This document shows positions 1 to 5,517 of a stretch of DNA of 5,517 nucleotides, piece after piece. How positions within the stretch are numbered: position 1 is the first letter of the stretch; the number at the start of each line of letters is the position of its first letter. The position numbers and the translations under genes are program-made. Source of the stretch: Desulfurococcales archaeon (lineage in GTDB: Archaea > Thermoproteota > Thermoprotei_A > Sulfolobales > Ignisphaeraceae); the NCBI GenBank assembly GCA_027037025.1, contig JALWBS010000173.1:1-5517 (forward strand), read 5' to 3'. The notes below the pieces were generated by a model. The model worked only from the letters and a program-made list of their open reading frames with translations. It made no database searches and was not told where the DNA came from.

Positions 1-644
1 ACGCCTCGTACTCGAAAACGTACCCCGGGTTAACCATCGATAAGCTGATGTCACTCCTCTTCTCGCTCGGCAACCCGTACTACGCTCCGTACTTCATAGC
101 GGGGATAATAATTGGAGCAGCGCTACCCGCGCTCTTCACAGCTGTGGTGGTGCAAGCCGTGACAGCGGCAGCGTTTCGCCTCGTCGAGGAGATACGTAGG
201 CAGTTCAGAGAGAAGCCAGGGATACTTGAATGGAAGGAGAAACCCGATTACGCCAGAGCCGTTCAGATCGTGACGTACTACGCACTCAGAAGGCTTGTGC
301 TACCCGGAGCGATAGCGCTAATCGCACCCATCGCGGTGGGCGTAGGCCTAGGCCCAGCGGGTCTAGGAGGCATGCTGCTGGGCTCGATAGCTTCGGGACT
401 CCTGCTAGGGCTGTTCCAGGGCAATGTGGGTAACACGTGGGACAACGCAAAGAAGTTCGTTGAGATGGGTAACCTAGGTGGCAAGGGATCCGATACGCAT
501 AAAGCGACTGTTATCGGCGATACCGTTGGGGATCCGCTGAAGGACGCCTCGGGACCATCGATAAACATACTGATCAAGCTCATGGCCATAGCGTCGACCG
601 TCATGGCCCCGATGATTGCCTACATGCATCCCCTACATCTGTAA
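1..644 (+). CDS. hppA: Membrane-bound ion-pumping pyrophosphatase, C-terminal part (5' truncated by window)
   Basis: This enzyme hydrolyses pyrophosphate in the cytoplasm and uses the energy to pump H+ (or Na+) across the membrane. The frame is open from the window edge (first full codon at position 3), so the ATG at 48 is internal; about 213 C-terminal residues of a protein usually near 700 are visible. Signature segments are GNTWDNAKKFVE, then GKGSDTHKATVIGDTVGDP and LKDASGPSINILIKLMAI, which carry the conserved Asp, Asn and Lys residues of the last substrate-binding helix. Three or four hydrophobic stretches match the terminal membrane helices, and the protein ends shortly after the last one, as is normal. 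The residues that separate K+-dependent from K+-independent types, and H+ from Na+ pumps, lie upstream and cannot be read. It converges with the transporter gene, with 24 bp between the stops. Confidence 0.95.
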   Translation, partial: ASYSKTYPGLTIDKLMSLLFSLGNPYYAPYFIAGIIIGAALPALFTAVVVQAVTAAAFRLVEEIRRQFREKPGILEWKEKPDYARAVQIVTYYALRRLVLPGAIALIAPIAVGVGLGPAGLGGMLLGSIASGLLLGLFQGNVGNTWDNAKKFVEMGNLGGKGSDTHKATVIGDTVGDPLKDASGPSINILIKLMAIASTVMAPMIAYMHPLHL

Positions 645-645
645 C

Positions 646-670
646 GACTCTTTTCAACACCTTCTTTCTT
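646..670 (+). terminator. T-rich termination signal after hppA
   Basis: Directly after the hppA TAA the sense strand carries clustered T-runs (CTCTTTT, then CTTCTTTCTT). Archaeal RNA polymerase commonly stops at such tracts without a hairpin. The tract reaches the stop codon of the convergent transporter gene. No comparable tract is seen for the transporter in this gap, so its transcript probably runs into antisense hppA. Confidence 0.4.
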
Positions 671-1874
671 ACCTAGCCTCCTCTATGGGTAGCCTCATCC
701 TCATTCCAATCCCAGTGAGCAGGACTCCGACGATGTTCATCGCTAATAACGAAGCCCATGCAGCTGCAGGGCTCAGTGATTGCAGTGCTAACGTTGTGAA
801 GGGCCCTACCATGGCCGCGGAGTTGCTTATGAGTCCAAGCATGTAGCCTGCTCTCGTAGCGAGCTCGGGTGGGTATGCCGTTGAAGGTGTTGACCAGAAA
901 GTTGGTCCGGTACCCTGTATGATCCCCGCTACGATGGCTCCCACGAGAACAGCTTCCCTAGAGGGGTGCGCGGCTATGAGCGCTAGCCCAGCTATGGAAA
1001 TGGCGAAGCTGGCGAGCTGAACCGATGCGAACCTCTTGAACAAGCCGCGGGGATCCGAGATCCCTCTCGATACTAGGTAAGCTACGAGGCCTAGGACAAC
1101 GGTCCACAGAGCGTAGGATACCTCTAGTGCGCGAGATACGAGAGCTGCGAAGTTGCTAGGTACGTGGAGCGTGGTCTCGAGTAGAAGCCTCATCATGGGG
1201 GCCAAGGTGAATACTATCCATATCGTTGGGAAGAAGCTGAAGCCCCACAGCACCGTGAACCCCGATAGGACTCTCATTTTTCTATCTCTATCCGAGTTAC
1301 TGGGCTTAGCTCCGTGGATGGGCAGAGCCCAGGATGGTGTTGCTAAGCACCACACGGCGGCCATGACCAGCATCGCTACGCCCAGCACTACGAAAGCCTC
1401 TCTCCAACCAATGGATTGAGCGAGTGCCGGTCCCAGCGTTTCGCCCACGATCCCCCCGATGAATATCCCGGATATTATCACCCCCATGTAGAAAGGTCTC
1501 GCGCTAACGAAGAGCATGCCCACCTGAGACGAGAAGATTGGTAGACACATCATTACCAAGCCCTGTAGGAACCTCAGTATCGGTAGAGCCGTAGGTGTTG
1601 AGAACGGTATTAGGATCTGCGGAACTCCGGCGAGGATAGCTGCGAGGGGGATGACGAGTCTAGGCCTAGTCTCTAAGTACCTACTGTGCCCGGCTAGGAA
1701 AGCTATGAAGATCCCAGCGGAGTACGCCGCCGAGGACACCATTATCAAGCTCTTCGAAACACCGCTCGTCTCTAGGTACGTACTTAGGGCAGCTAGTAGC
1801 GTGAGCGCGCTGAAGTTTACGGACATGTAAGCGAGGTCCAGCAGTACGACGCCTATCTTAGACAGCTCGCGCAT
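669..1874 (-). CDS. Major facilitator superfamily (MFS) transporter
   Basis: This is a secondary transporter of unknown substrate in the cytoplasmic membrane. The roughly 400-residue product has about 12 hydrophobic segments in two halves. They are separated near residues 180-205 by a hydrophilic, probably cytoplasmic loop containing HGAKPSNSDRDRKMR. The loop after helix 2 (GHSRYLETRPR) sits where MFS motif A normally lies but lacks the usual Asp, so the motif is degenerate. Start choice: two in-frame ATGs lie at 1880 and 1874. The Shine-Dalgarno-like GAGGCGAT overlaps the first ATG and is 8 nt from the second, so 1874 is preferred; starting at 1880 would add Met-Ala. The gene is divergent from the glycosyltransferase and convergent with hppA. 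No substrate can be assigned from sequence; export of a small molecule or uptake of an organic anion are both possible. Confidence 0.88.
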   Translation of the reverse strand: MRELSKIGVVLLDLAYMSVNFSALTLLAALSTYLETSGVSKSLIMVSSAAYSAGIFIAFLAGHSRYLETRPRLVIPLAAILAGVPQILIPFSTPTALPILRFLQGLVMMCLPIFSSQVGMLFVSARPFYMGVIISGIFIGGIVGETLGPALAQSIGWREAFVVLGVAMLVMAAVWCLATPSWALPIHGAKPSNSDRDRKMRVLSGFTVLWGFSFFPTIWIVFTLAPMMRLLLETTLHVPSNFAALVSRALEVSYALWTVVLGLVAYLVSRGISDPRGLFKRFASVQLASFAISIAGLALIAAHPSREAVLVGAIVAGIIQGTGPTFWSTPSTAYPPELATRAGYMLGLISNSAAMVGPFTTLALQSLSPAAAWASLLAMNIVGVLLTGIGMRMRLPIEEAR

Positions 1875-1949
1875 AGCCATCGCCTCGCCGCAGCCTACGA
1901 CTAGATTCTCTTAGCAAAAAGAGTTTCTGCTAGTAACGCTTAGCGAGGC
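1875..1949 (-). promoter_or_regulatory. Nested inverted repeats in the transporter leader, pairing its Shine-Dalgarno
   Basis: Three nested complementary pairs share nearly one centre: GCCTCGC (1882-1888) with GCGAGGC (1943-1949), ACTAG (1900-1904) with CTAGT (1930-1934), and CTCTT (1908-1912) with AAGAG (1919-1923). In the minus-strand transcript the outermost 3' arm GCGAGGC contains the ribosome binding site of the transporter, so folding would hide it. This could be a translational control element, or at DNA level an operator between the two divergent genes. The arms are short and the flanks between them do not pair, so it may be chance. Confidence 0.35.
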
Positions 1950-1980
1950 TCGGTTGGGGCCAGGGCTTCGTTCAGAATCA

Positions 1981-1992
1981 AGCTTATCTATG
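1981..1992 (+). promoter_or_regulatory. Possible TATA box for the glycosyltransferase
   Basis: CTTATCTA at 1983-1990 resembles an archaeal TATA element. It would place transcription start near 2010-2015, leaving a leader of about 30 nt that contains GGTG at 2032-2035. The reverse complement (TAGATAAG) could equally serve the divergent transporter, with a leader of about 80-90 nt. There is no clear BRE. Confidence 0.25.
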
Positions 1993-2040
1993 GACAAAAC
2001 GAGGGTTTAGTAGCTTTCGAGATCCGCATGGGTGTAGAGT

Positions 2041-3189
2041 GTGAGGGTGCTCGTAGTTCATCCCCACCTATCCGTGATGGGAGGTAGCGAGGAGCTGACT
2101 AGGCACTTAGTCGACCAGCTAATCGAGATGGGGATCGATGTAGGGGTGTTGACGGGGGATGTGGGGTCGAGACCGCTAAAAGCTAGGACGTGGTTCATAG
2201 AGGGTGGTATCGGGGAGAGTCCCGCTAAGAAGTTCTGCGAAGTAGTGCTATCATTCGAGAGGGTGTCTAAGAGGTTTCAGCCAGACGTAGTCGTTGTAAT
2301 GATACACGAGCCTCTCTACGCAGTGGCTTCGAAGATAGTTACCCCTGGAACACCGGTCGTGATATACATACACTTCCCTATCGAGGAGGAGCTGAGCAAG
2401 GATAAGCTTAGGGAGTTCTACAAGTTCTATCGCTTCCCGCTATTCGAGCCCGTGATGTACAGGGTGCCAGATGTTCACGTAGCTAACAGCCTCTACACGG
2501 CACGAGCTCTGTACTCGATGCTTGGAATCGAGGCCAACGTTGTTTACCCATGCATAGCTAGGGAGTACCTCGAAGAGGAACCCGATCTCGAGAAGCCTAG
2601 GGAGCCCATGATCCTAACCGTTGGAAGGCTCGTTCCGCAGAAGAACCATAGGGTCGTGATCGAAGCGTTTAGAGAGGTTAAGAAGTACGTTCCCGAGAGC
2701 CGTCTTATGATAGTCGGTCCAAGGGATCCTAGGTTCGAGGACTACTTCGAGGAGCTCAGGGCTCTAATCGACGAGACTAAGGATGCCGAGCTCGTAGTGG
2801 ATGCAAGCAGGAAGCAGTTGATGGAGCTATACCGCGAGGCGAAGGCCTACGTACATGCTAGAGTGGGTGAGCACTTCGGTTTAGCACCTCTCGAGGCGAT
2901 GAGCCAAGGAGCTGTGGTGGTTACCCATGCAACCACAGGGGTTGCTGAAGTGTTTAGCCCAGAGAAGGACATGGTTGTCTACACAGGTTTCAGCGAGCTC
3001 GTCGAGTCGCTCGTGAAGGTGTTGAGAATGCCGAACGACAGCCTCGTCGAGATGAGGAAGAGAGTCCGTGCGAAAACCATGTTCTTCAGCCCCGAGAGGT
3101 TTGCGCGAGAGATGATAGGCATGATGAGGATGGCTATCGAGAACCGCGAGAAGCTAACCCCTCCAGCTCTCAGATACGCATCCCTCTAG
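2041..3189 (+). CDS. GT4-family glycosyltransferase
   Basis: This is a GT-B fold retaining glycosyltransferase that transfers a sugar from a nucleotide-sugar donor, acting in the cytoplasm or on the inner membrane face. The 382-residue length is typical. The N-terminal Rossmann domain begins MRVLVVHPHL with the Gly-rich acceptor-side loop MGGSEELT (13-20). The donor-binding C-terminal domain has TVGRLVPQKN (193-202, Arg196 and Lys201 placed to contact the diphosphate), IVGPRDP (224-230) and the EX7E motif (Glu277 and Glu285 in GEHFGLAPLE), followed by GAVVVTHATTGVAEV. The EHFG context resembles Alg11 and other mannosyltransferases of lipid-linked glycan assembly, so N-glycan or envelope glycan synthesis is plausible; the sugar specificity is not readable. 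Start GTG 2041: the upstream in-frame GTG at 2032 is followed by TAG, and GGTG at 2031-2035 serves as ribosome binding site. A C/D sRNA lies antisense at its 3' end. Confidence 0.9.
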   Translation: MRVLVVHPHLSVMGGSEELTRHLVDQLIEMGIDVGVLTGDVGSRPLKARTWFIEGGIGESPAKKFCEVVLSFERVSKRFQPDVVVVMIHEPLYAVASKIVTPGTPVVIYIHFPIEEELSKDKLREFYKFYRFPLFEPVMYRVPDVHVANSLYTARALYSMLGIEANVVYPCIAREYLEEEPDLEKPREPMILTVGRLVPQKNHRVVIEAFREVKKYVPESRLMIVGPRDPRFEDYFEELRALIDETKDAELVVDASRKQLMELYREAKAYVHARVGEHFGLAPLEAMSQGAVVVTHATTGVAEVFSPEKDMVVYTGFSELVESLVKVLRMPNDSLVEMRKRVRAKTMFFSPERFAREMIGMMRMAIENREKLTPPALRYASL

Positions 3190-3246
3190 CTACTCAGCCC
3201 CGCTGAGGCTCATCACAGATCAGCACTCAAGACCATCATCACGCGG
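3190..3246 (-). ncRNA. Box C/D guide sRNA (2'-O-methylation guide)
   Basis: Read on the minus strand, all four boxes occur in canonical order and spacing: C box GTGATGA (3242-3236), 12-nt spacer, D' box CTGA (3223-3220), 3-nt TCT, C' box GTGATGA (3216-3210), 12-nt spacer, D box CTGA (3197-3194). Archaeal C/D sRNAs bind L7Ae, Nop5 and fibrillarin and direct 2'-O-methylation of the nucleotide paired to the fifth base upstream of D' or D. The D' guide (TGGTCTTGAGTG) addresses CACUCAAGACCA and the D guide (GCCTCAGCGGGG) addresses CCCCGCUGAGGC. CCTCT/AGAGG (3248-3252 with 3183-3187) could form an outer closing stem, in which case the RNA overlaps the glycosyltransferase stop codon in antisense. 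A CTTAAAAG box lies at the right distance upstream. Both C boxes are perfect RUGAUGA matches, so chance is unlikely. Confidence 0.8.
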
Positions 3247-3278
3247 AAGAGGTTCCCACTACAAGAACTATCCAACAA

Positions 3279-3286
3279 CTTTTAAG
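3279..3286 (-). promoter_or_regulatory. TATA box of the C/D sRNA
   Basis: CTTAAAAG on the minus strand would place transcription start about 26 nt downstream, near 3256, giving a leader of about 14 nt before the C box. On the plus strand it reads CTTTTAAG, but no gene or RNA is evident downstream in that direction. No clear BRE is visible. Confidence 0.4.
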
Positions 3287-3539
3287 CGTGGATCAATAAA
3301 TGTCCGAATCACAACGCCATCACCTCGTAAACACGCACTCGAGCTTAAGAGCAGATCAAGGTCTGATCCAAAGCTCTGCACGAAACCCCTAGAACCTTTG
3401 AATACAATCTCCGTAGCTATGGATAACGACAAAGCAATGCTACAAACTGTAGCTAGGCCAAGTAAGCACGCACCCCGCCAAACTTAACAATACCTCCCAC
3501 CATGCAAACTCTGTATGTAGCGACTCATGACTAACACTA
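3287..3539. other. Non-coding spacer between sRNA promoter and tRNA-Arg
   Basis: I see no credible coding region here. The one notable structure is a hairpin at 3348-3377: AGAGC pairs with GCTCT (outer, 3348-3352 with 3373-3377) and GATCA with TGATC (inner, 3354-3358 with 3364-3368) around loop AGGTC. No C/D or H/ACA signature accompanies it and no T-tract follows, so I assign no function. Confidence 0.4.
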
Positions 3540-3547
3540 AATTTAAG
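3540..3547 (+). promoter_or_regulatory. TATA box of tRNA-Arg
   Basis: AATTTAAG is a good archaeal box A. Its centre lies about 32 bp upstream of the mature tRNA 5' end, so a start about 26 bp downstream gives a leader of some 5-6 nt, normal for archaeal tRNA genes. Confidence 0.55.
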
Positions 3548-3575
3548 CTTCTTCTAAAGATAGAGCTAGGGTATT

Positions 3576-3655
<80 letters not shown>

Positions 3656-3692
3656 CACCACTCAATGTTACGCAACGGTGGTCATGTGTTAG
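3656..3692 (-). other. Inverted repeat between vapC and attL
   Basis: On the minus strand, after the vapC stop, CACATGACCAC is followed about 16 nt later by GTGGTGTG, giving a CCAC/GTGG stem extended by CACA/TGTG across a 3-nt bulge. It could end the vapC transcript before it reaches antisense tRNA, or be a recombinase arm site next to the attachment core. There is no T-tract, so a terminator role is weak. Confidence 0.25.
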
Positions 3693-3694
3693 CT

Positions 3695-4168
3695 CTAGCT
3701 GGTTGCTAGTTTGTCTATGAGTAATTTGTAGTCTTTGTCGTCAAGTAGGTAGTAGGCCTCAACTCCTACTCTTAGGGCATTACGCTTCATGACCCCATCA
3801 TTGGTGATCAGAATGCCGTTAACGTGCTTGGCTGTTGCTATGTAGTATGCATCAACGGCTCTACAACCGGTGAGAAGAGCTATTTCTGCCGCCTTATTGT
3901 GGATAAGCTTTTCTTCCACTATGTTTACATGTTCAAGAACTAGATCCACTATCTCGACGACCTGTTCTGGCTTAATGCTCCTTACCAGCACTCCTCGAAG
4001 TTCTACCTCGAAGAGGAAAGGCTCATAAACAAGTAGGTTCAAACTAGACAACTTGTCTAAGACAACTCTCGCCCTTTCGTGCCTCTCCCGTCTCCCAGGA
4101 TAGAAGAGGTAGTAGTCAGCAAAGACACTAGTATCAACTACGGCAATCTCGATAGTCTTCCGAGGCAA
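3695..4168 (-). CDS. vapC: VapC toxin, PIN-domain ribonuclease
   Basis: This is a Mg2+-dependent endoribonuclease toxin of a type II toxin-antitoxin pair; family members cut tRNA, rRNA or mRNA to arrest translation. The 157-residue product has the complete PIN acidic set: Asp12 in AVVDTSVFAD, Glu54 in EPFLFEVEL, Asp106 in CRAVDAYYIATAK and Asp124 in LITNDGVMKR, so it should be active. The proposed start is TTG at 4168, immediately after the vapB stop TAG. The ribosome binding site AGGAGG lies inside the last vapB codons, only 3 nt before TTG, so translation is probably coupled to vapB; the short spacing leaves the exact start slightly uncertain. The gene ends 41 bp from the tRNA-Arg 3' end. 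Its target cannot be told from sequence. Confidence 0.9.
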   Translation of the reverse strand: MPRKTIEIAVVDTSVFADYYLFYPGRRERHERARVVLDKLSSLNLLVYEPFLFEVELRGVLVRSIKPEQVVEIVDLVLEHVNIVEEKLIHNKAAEIALLTGCRAVDAYYIATAKHVNGILITNDGVMKRNALRVGVEAYYLLDDKDYKLLIDKLATS

Positions 4169-4363
4169 CTACCTCCTCTCCTCCACGAACTCTCCAACAA
4201 CATCTCGATTCACTCTGAACCTGTACCTACCTGCCCTCTCACTAAATCCCTTGAAACCCCTCCTAACAATTATGACCTCTAACTCCTCTCCCTCTCTAAG
4301 CTTAATATCATCGAGAAGCCTTAACACGCCCTTCTCGTACCTAACTCTAACAGCTCTAGGCAA
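4169..4363 (-). CDS. vapB: VapB antitoxin, AF2212-like (DUF104)
   Basis: This 64-residue antitoxin partners the adjacent vapC. The N-terminal half (VRVRYEKGVLRLLDDIKL, then REGEELEVIIVRRG) is the beta-rich AF2212/DUF104 pattern found in antitoxins paired with archaeal PIN toxins. The charged C-terminal tail (RYRFRVNRDVVGEFVEERR) would wrap the toxin. The start is TTG at 4363; GGTG 7 nt upstream can act as ribosome binding site. The stop abuts the vapC start, and vapB itself begins 4 bp after the stop of the broken methyltransferase gene, so all three read as one minus-strand operon. DUF104 proteins lack an obvious ribbon-helix-helix DNA-binding motif, so autorepression is not assured. Confidence 0.85.
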   Translation of the reverse strand: MPRAVRVRYEKGVLRLLDDIKLREGEELEVIIVRRGFKGFSERAGRYRFRVNRDVVGEFVEERR

Positions 4364-4367
4364 GCTT

Positions 4368-5253
4368 TCACACCAACACAGAGGCTAGGTATCTAAGCCA
4401 ATTAGTCTTTCCCACATTTAGCGTTTTTATAGCCAACACATAGTAGTTGTCGTCATCGTCTAGCTCTACTATATTAAAGCATTTTCTCACCTCGTTTAAA
4501 CCCCTAGTACCCCAGCATCTATGAAAGTGCCTAACGGTTAGGTATTTGTCCTTGTACCTGTAGTAGAATTCTTTGTCACACCATCACTACACTTCTCTAG
4601 GGTAAGTAATACAATTCCTTTAGGCTTAAGCACTTTACTTAGCTCGTCTACGAATTTTGATGTATCCACTACAAGTATGTACTCAGCTGACTCAACAGCT
4701 AGTAGTGCATCAAAGCTGTTATCCTTGAATGGCAGCATTCGTGTATCAGCGAGTATGGCTAATATGCTCTGGGAGTTAGCCAGCACTATGTTTGATGGGA
4801 GTATGTCGATGCCTAGCTCATTGCGTCCTATAAGTTTTAGATCCCTACCACAGCAGCAACCCGCACTAAGTATCCTCTTAAAACTTGTGGTTAGGGCACG
4901 GAACCTATTCAGATACCGTGCCTCAAGTACACTACTGCACTCGTCAGAGCACTCCTCTCTGGGCAGGGGGCATGAAATAGGGTACCTCGTTTACCATAAA
5001 GTCTAAGTCCTTTGGGTAGCTGACTCTCCTACCTACGTCAACATCAAACATCTTGAACCAAGCTCTTTCAAAAAACTTCTATCCTTAGGCCTCTAGACCT
5101 TAAGTTCGGTATACCCAGAAAGTAGTTACCTAACGAGTATAATTGGCCGCATTGTCGGCACTTTAGGACACCAAACATCATGTTCCCGCTGACTAAGCGT
5201 AGCTCTCTTCTACATACAGAGCATACAAGCTCATAGCCGTTAATTGAGAACAC
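4368..5253 (-). pseudogene. Broken zinc-ribbon class I SAM-dependent methyltransferase
   Basis: Four minus-strand frame pieces join into one protein of about 295 residues. Piece 1 (GTG 5253 to about 5070) is a zinc ribbon, with Cys11 and Cys14 in CSVC and Cys32 and Cys35 in CRQCG. Piece 2 (about 5070-4970) reads ERAWFKMFDVDVGRRVSYPK and on to VNEVPYFMP. Piece 3 (about 4970-4580) is the methyltransferase core: motif I SAGCCCGRDLKLI (central Gly replaced by Cys), then ELGIDIL, DTRMLPFKDNSFDALLA and VLKPKGIVLL, the Methyltransf_11 pattern. Piece 4 (about 4580-4368) reads DKEFYYRYKDKYLTVRHFH and continues to LRYLASVLV and TGA. The breaks fall at an A6 run (5070-5075), a G5 run (4966-4970) and CACACC (4577-4582). 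The substrate is unknown. Sequencing error at the homopolymers is possible, but three breaks favour real decay. No Shine-Dalgarno is seen; the start may be leaderless. Confidence 0.8.
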
Positions 5254-5275
5254 TACAAGTACCCGTAATGAAGGT

Positions 5276-5283
5276 CTTTAACC
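5276..5283 (-). promoter_or_regulatory. Possible TATA box for leaderless methyltransferase-vapBC transcript
   Basis: GGTTAAAG on the minus strand is centred about 26 bp upstream of the GTG at 5253, the spacing expected for a leaderless archaeal transcript. This agrees with the absence of a Shine-Dalgarno before that GTG. Confidence 0.3.
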
Positions 5284-5437
5284 TAGCTTTTAGTAGTGCT
5301 TTCAACCAACACATTTTCTATAGCTCATAGTGTCCTACCATACGTAGATAGTCCAGCTTGTCCCAACAATTAGAGGAAATGAATATAGATTCTTATCAGT
5401 ATTCTTCTATGCGATAGCCATCATCATGGGGCAGAGG
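5284..5437. other. AT-rich spacer at the right end of the element
   Basis: No convincing gene is seen here. One minus-strand frame reads NCWDKLDYLRMVGHYEL before a stop at about 5318 and could be the tail of a lost protein, but it is preceded by TGA TAA and is too short to identify. I found no integrase catalytic motif (Arg, HxxR, Tyr) in any frame examined. Confidence 0.35.
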
Positions 5438-5445
5438 TTTATAAG
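5438..5445. promoter_or_regulatory. TATA-like box next to attR
   Basis: TTTATAAG is a near-ideal archaeal TATA sequence and reads almost the same on both strands. Rightward it would start transcription inside the orphan tRNA fragment, near 5467; leftward it would start near 5416, about 160 nt before the methyltransferase GTG. Neither use is established. Confidence 0.3.
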
Positions 5446-5452
5446 TGCTCGT

Positions 5453-5499
5453 CTCCGGAGCCGGAGGTCCGGGGTTCAAATCCCCGCGGGCCCGCCACA
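5453..5499 (+). repeat. attR: orphan 3' half of tRNA-Arg
   Basis: This is an exact copy of the tRNA-Arg gene from the anticodon loop to two bases past CCA (47 bp, matching 3609-3655). The 5' half is absent: the sequence just upstream (ATAAGTGCTCGT) cannot form the acceptor, D or anticodon 5' strands, so this is not a functional tRNA. It marks the right end of the integrated element; host sequence resumes after 5499. Confidence 0.8.
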
Positions 5500-5517
5500 G
5501 GATAATCATTATAATCA

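Noticed and set aside
278..604. Minus-strand 108-codon frame opposite hppA
   Set aside because: It is antisense to strongly conserved pyrophosphatase sequence and has no motif of its own.
1153..1419. Plus-strand 88-codon frame opposite the MFS gene
   Set aside because: It is a shadow of the transporter coding sequence without ribosome binding site or recognisable domain.
3193..3207. Hairpin CTCAGC-CCC-GCTGAG after the glycosyltransferase, as a terminator
   Set aside because: No T-tract follows, and the palindrome is accounted for by the D guide and D box of the minus-strand sRNA.
3190..3575. CRISPR array or tandem repeats in the non-coding spacer
   Set aside because: No repeated unit of 20 bases or more recurs in the spacer; the only long direct repeat in the window is the tRNA half.
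4677..5006. Plus-strand 109-codon frame
   Set aside because: It lies antisense to the reconstructed methyltransferase, shows no recognisable motif and has low-complexity Ser-rich content typical of a shadow frame.
5385..5432. Minus-strand ATGATGA followed by CTGA near attR as a second C/D sRNA
   Set aside because: The spacing from C-like box to CTGA is about 21 nt, with no C'/D' pair in between, so it does not fit the archaeal geometry.
5453..5517. Second tRNA-Arg gene at the right edge
   Set aside because: Only the 3' half is present; the acceptor 5' strand, D arm and anticodon 5' strand are missing.

Overview
The window looks like chromosome from a hyperthermophilic archaeon, most likely a crenarchaeote (Thermoprotei). 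The signs are a membrane pyrophosphatase, an AF2212-type VapB with a PIN-domain VapC, many GTG/TTG starts, TTTAAG-type TATA boxes, a tRNA gene with encoded CCA, and a box C/D guide RNA. I cannot place the genus from the sequence.

Layout. (1) 1-644 (+) is the C-terminal end of a membrane-bound proton (or sodium) pumping pyrophosphatase; its 5' part lies outside the window. (2) 669-1874 (-) is a 12-helix major facilitator transporter, convergent with the pyrophosphatase gene. Its leader can fold so that the ribosome binding site is paired. (3) 2041-3189 (+) is a GT4-type glycosyltransferase, divergent from the transporter. (4) Just past its stop, on the minus strand at about 3190-3246, is a textbook box C/D sRNA (C, D', C' and D boxes all present, two 12-nt spacers). 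One guide fits the anticodon loop expected of tRNA-Leu(CAA). (5) 3576-3653 (+) is an intact tRNA-Arg(CCG) gene.

From 3609 to 5499 lies a small integrated element. The 3' half of the tRNA-Arg gene, from the anticodon loop through CCA, is repeated exactly (47 bp) at 5453-5499. The 1844-bp unit between the repeat starts is visibly more AT-rich than the flanking backbone. It carries, all on the minus strand, a decayed zinc-ribbon SAM methyltransferase gene (three small frame-breaking indels; the four frame pieces join into one credible protein of about 295 residues), then an intact vapB and an intact vapC. No integrase gene is present. Only a short minus-strand reading across the attachment core recalls the N-terminus of SSV-type archaeal integrases.

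How it fits together: the backbone genes (energy coupling, transport, glycan synthesis, RNA modification) are unrelated housekeeping or envelope functions. The element looks like a shrunken tRNA-targeted mobile element in which only the toxin-antitoxin pair is clearly intact, as expected if vapBC holds the remnant in place.
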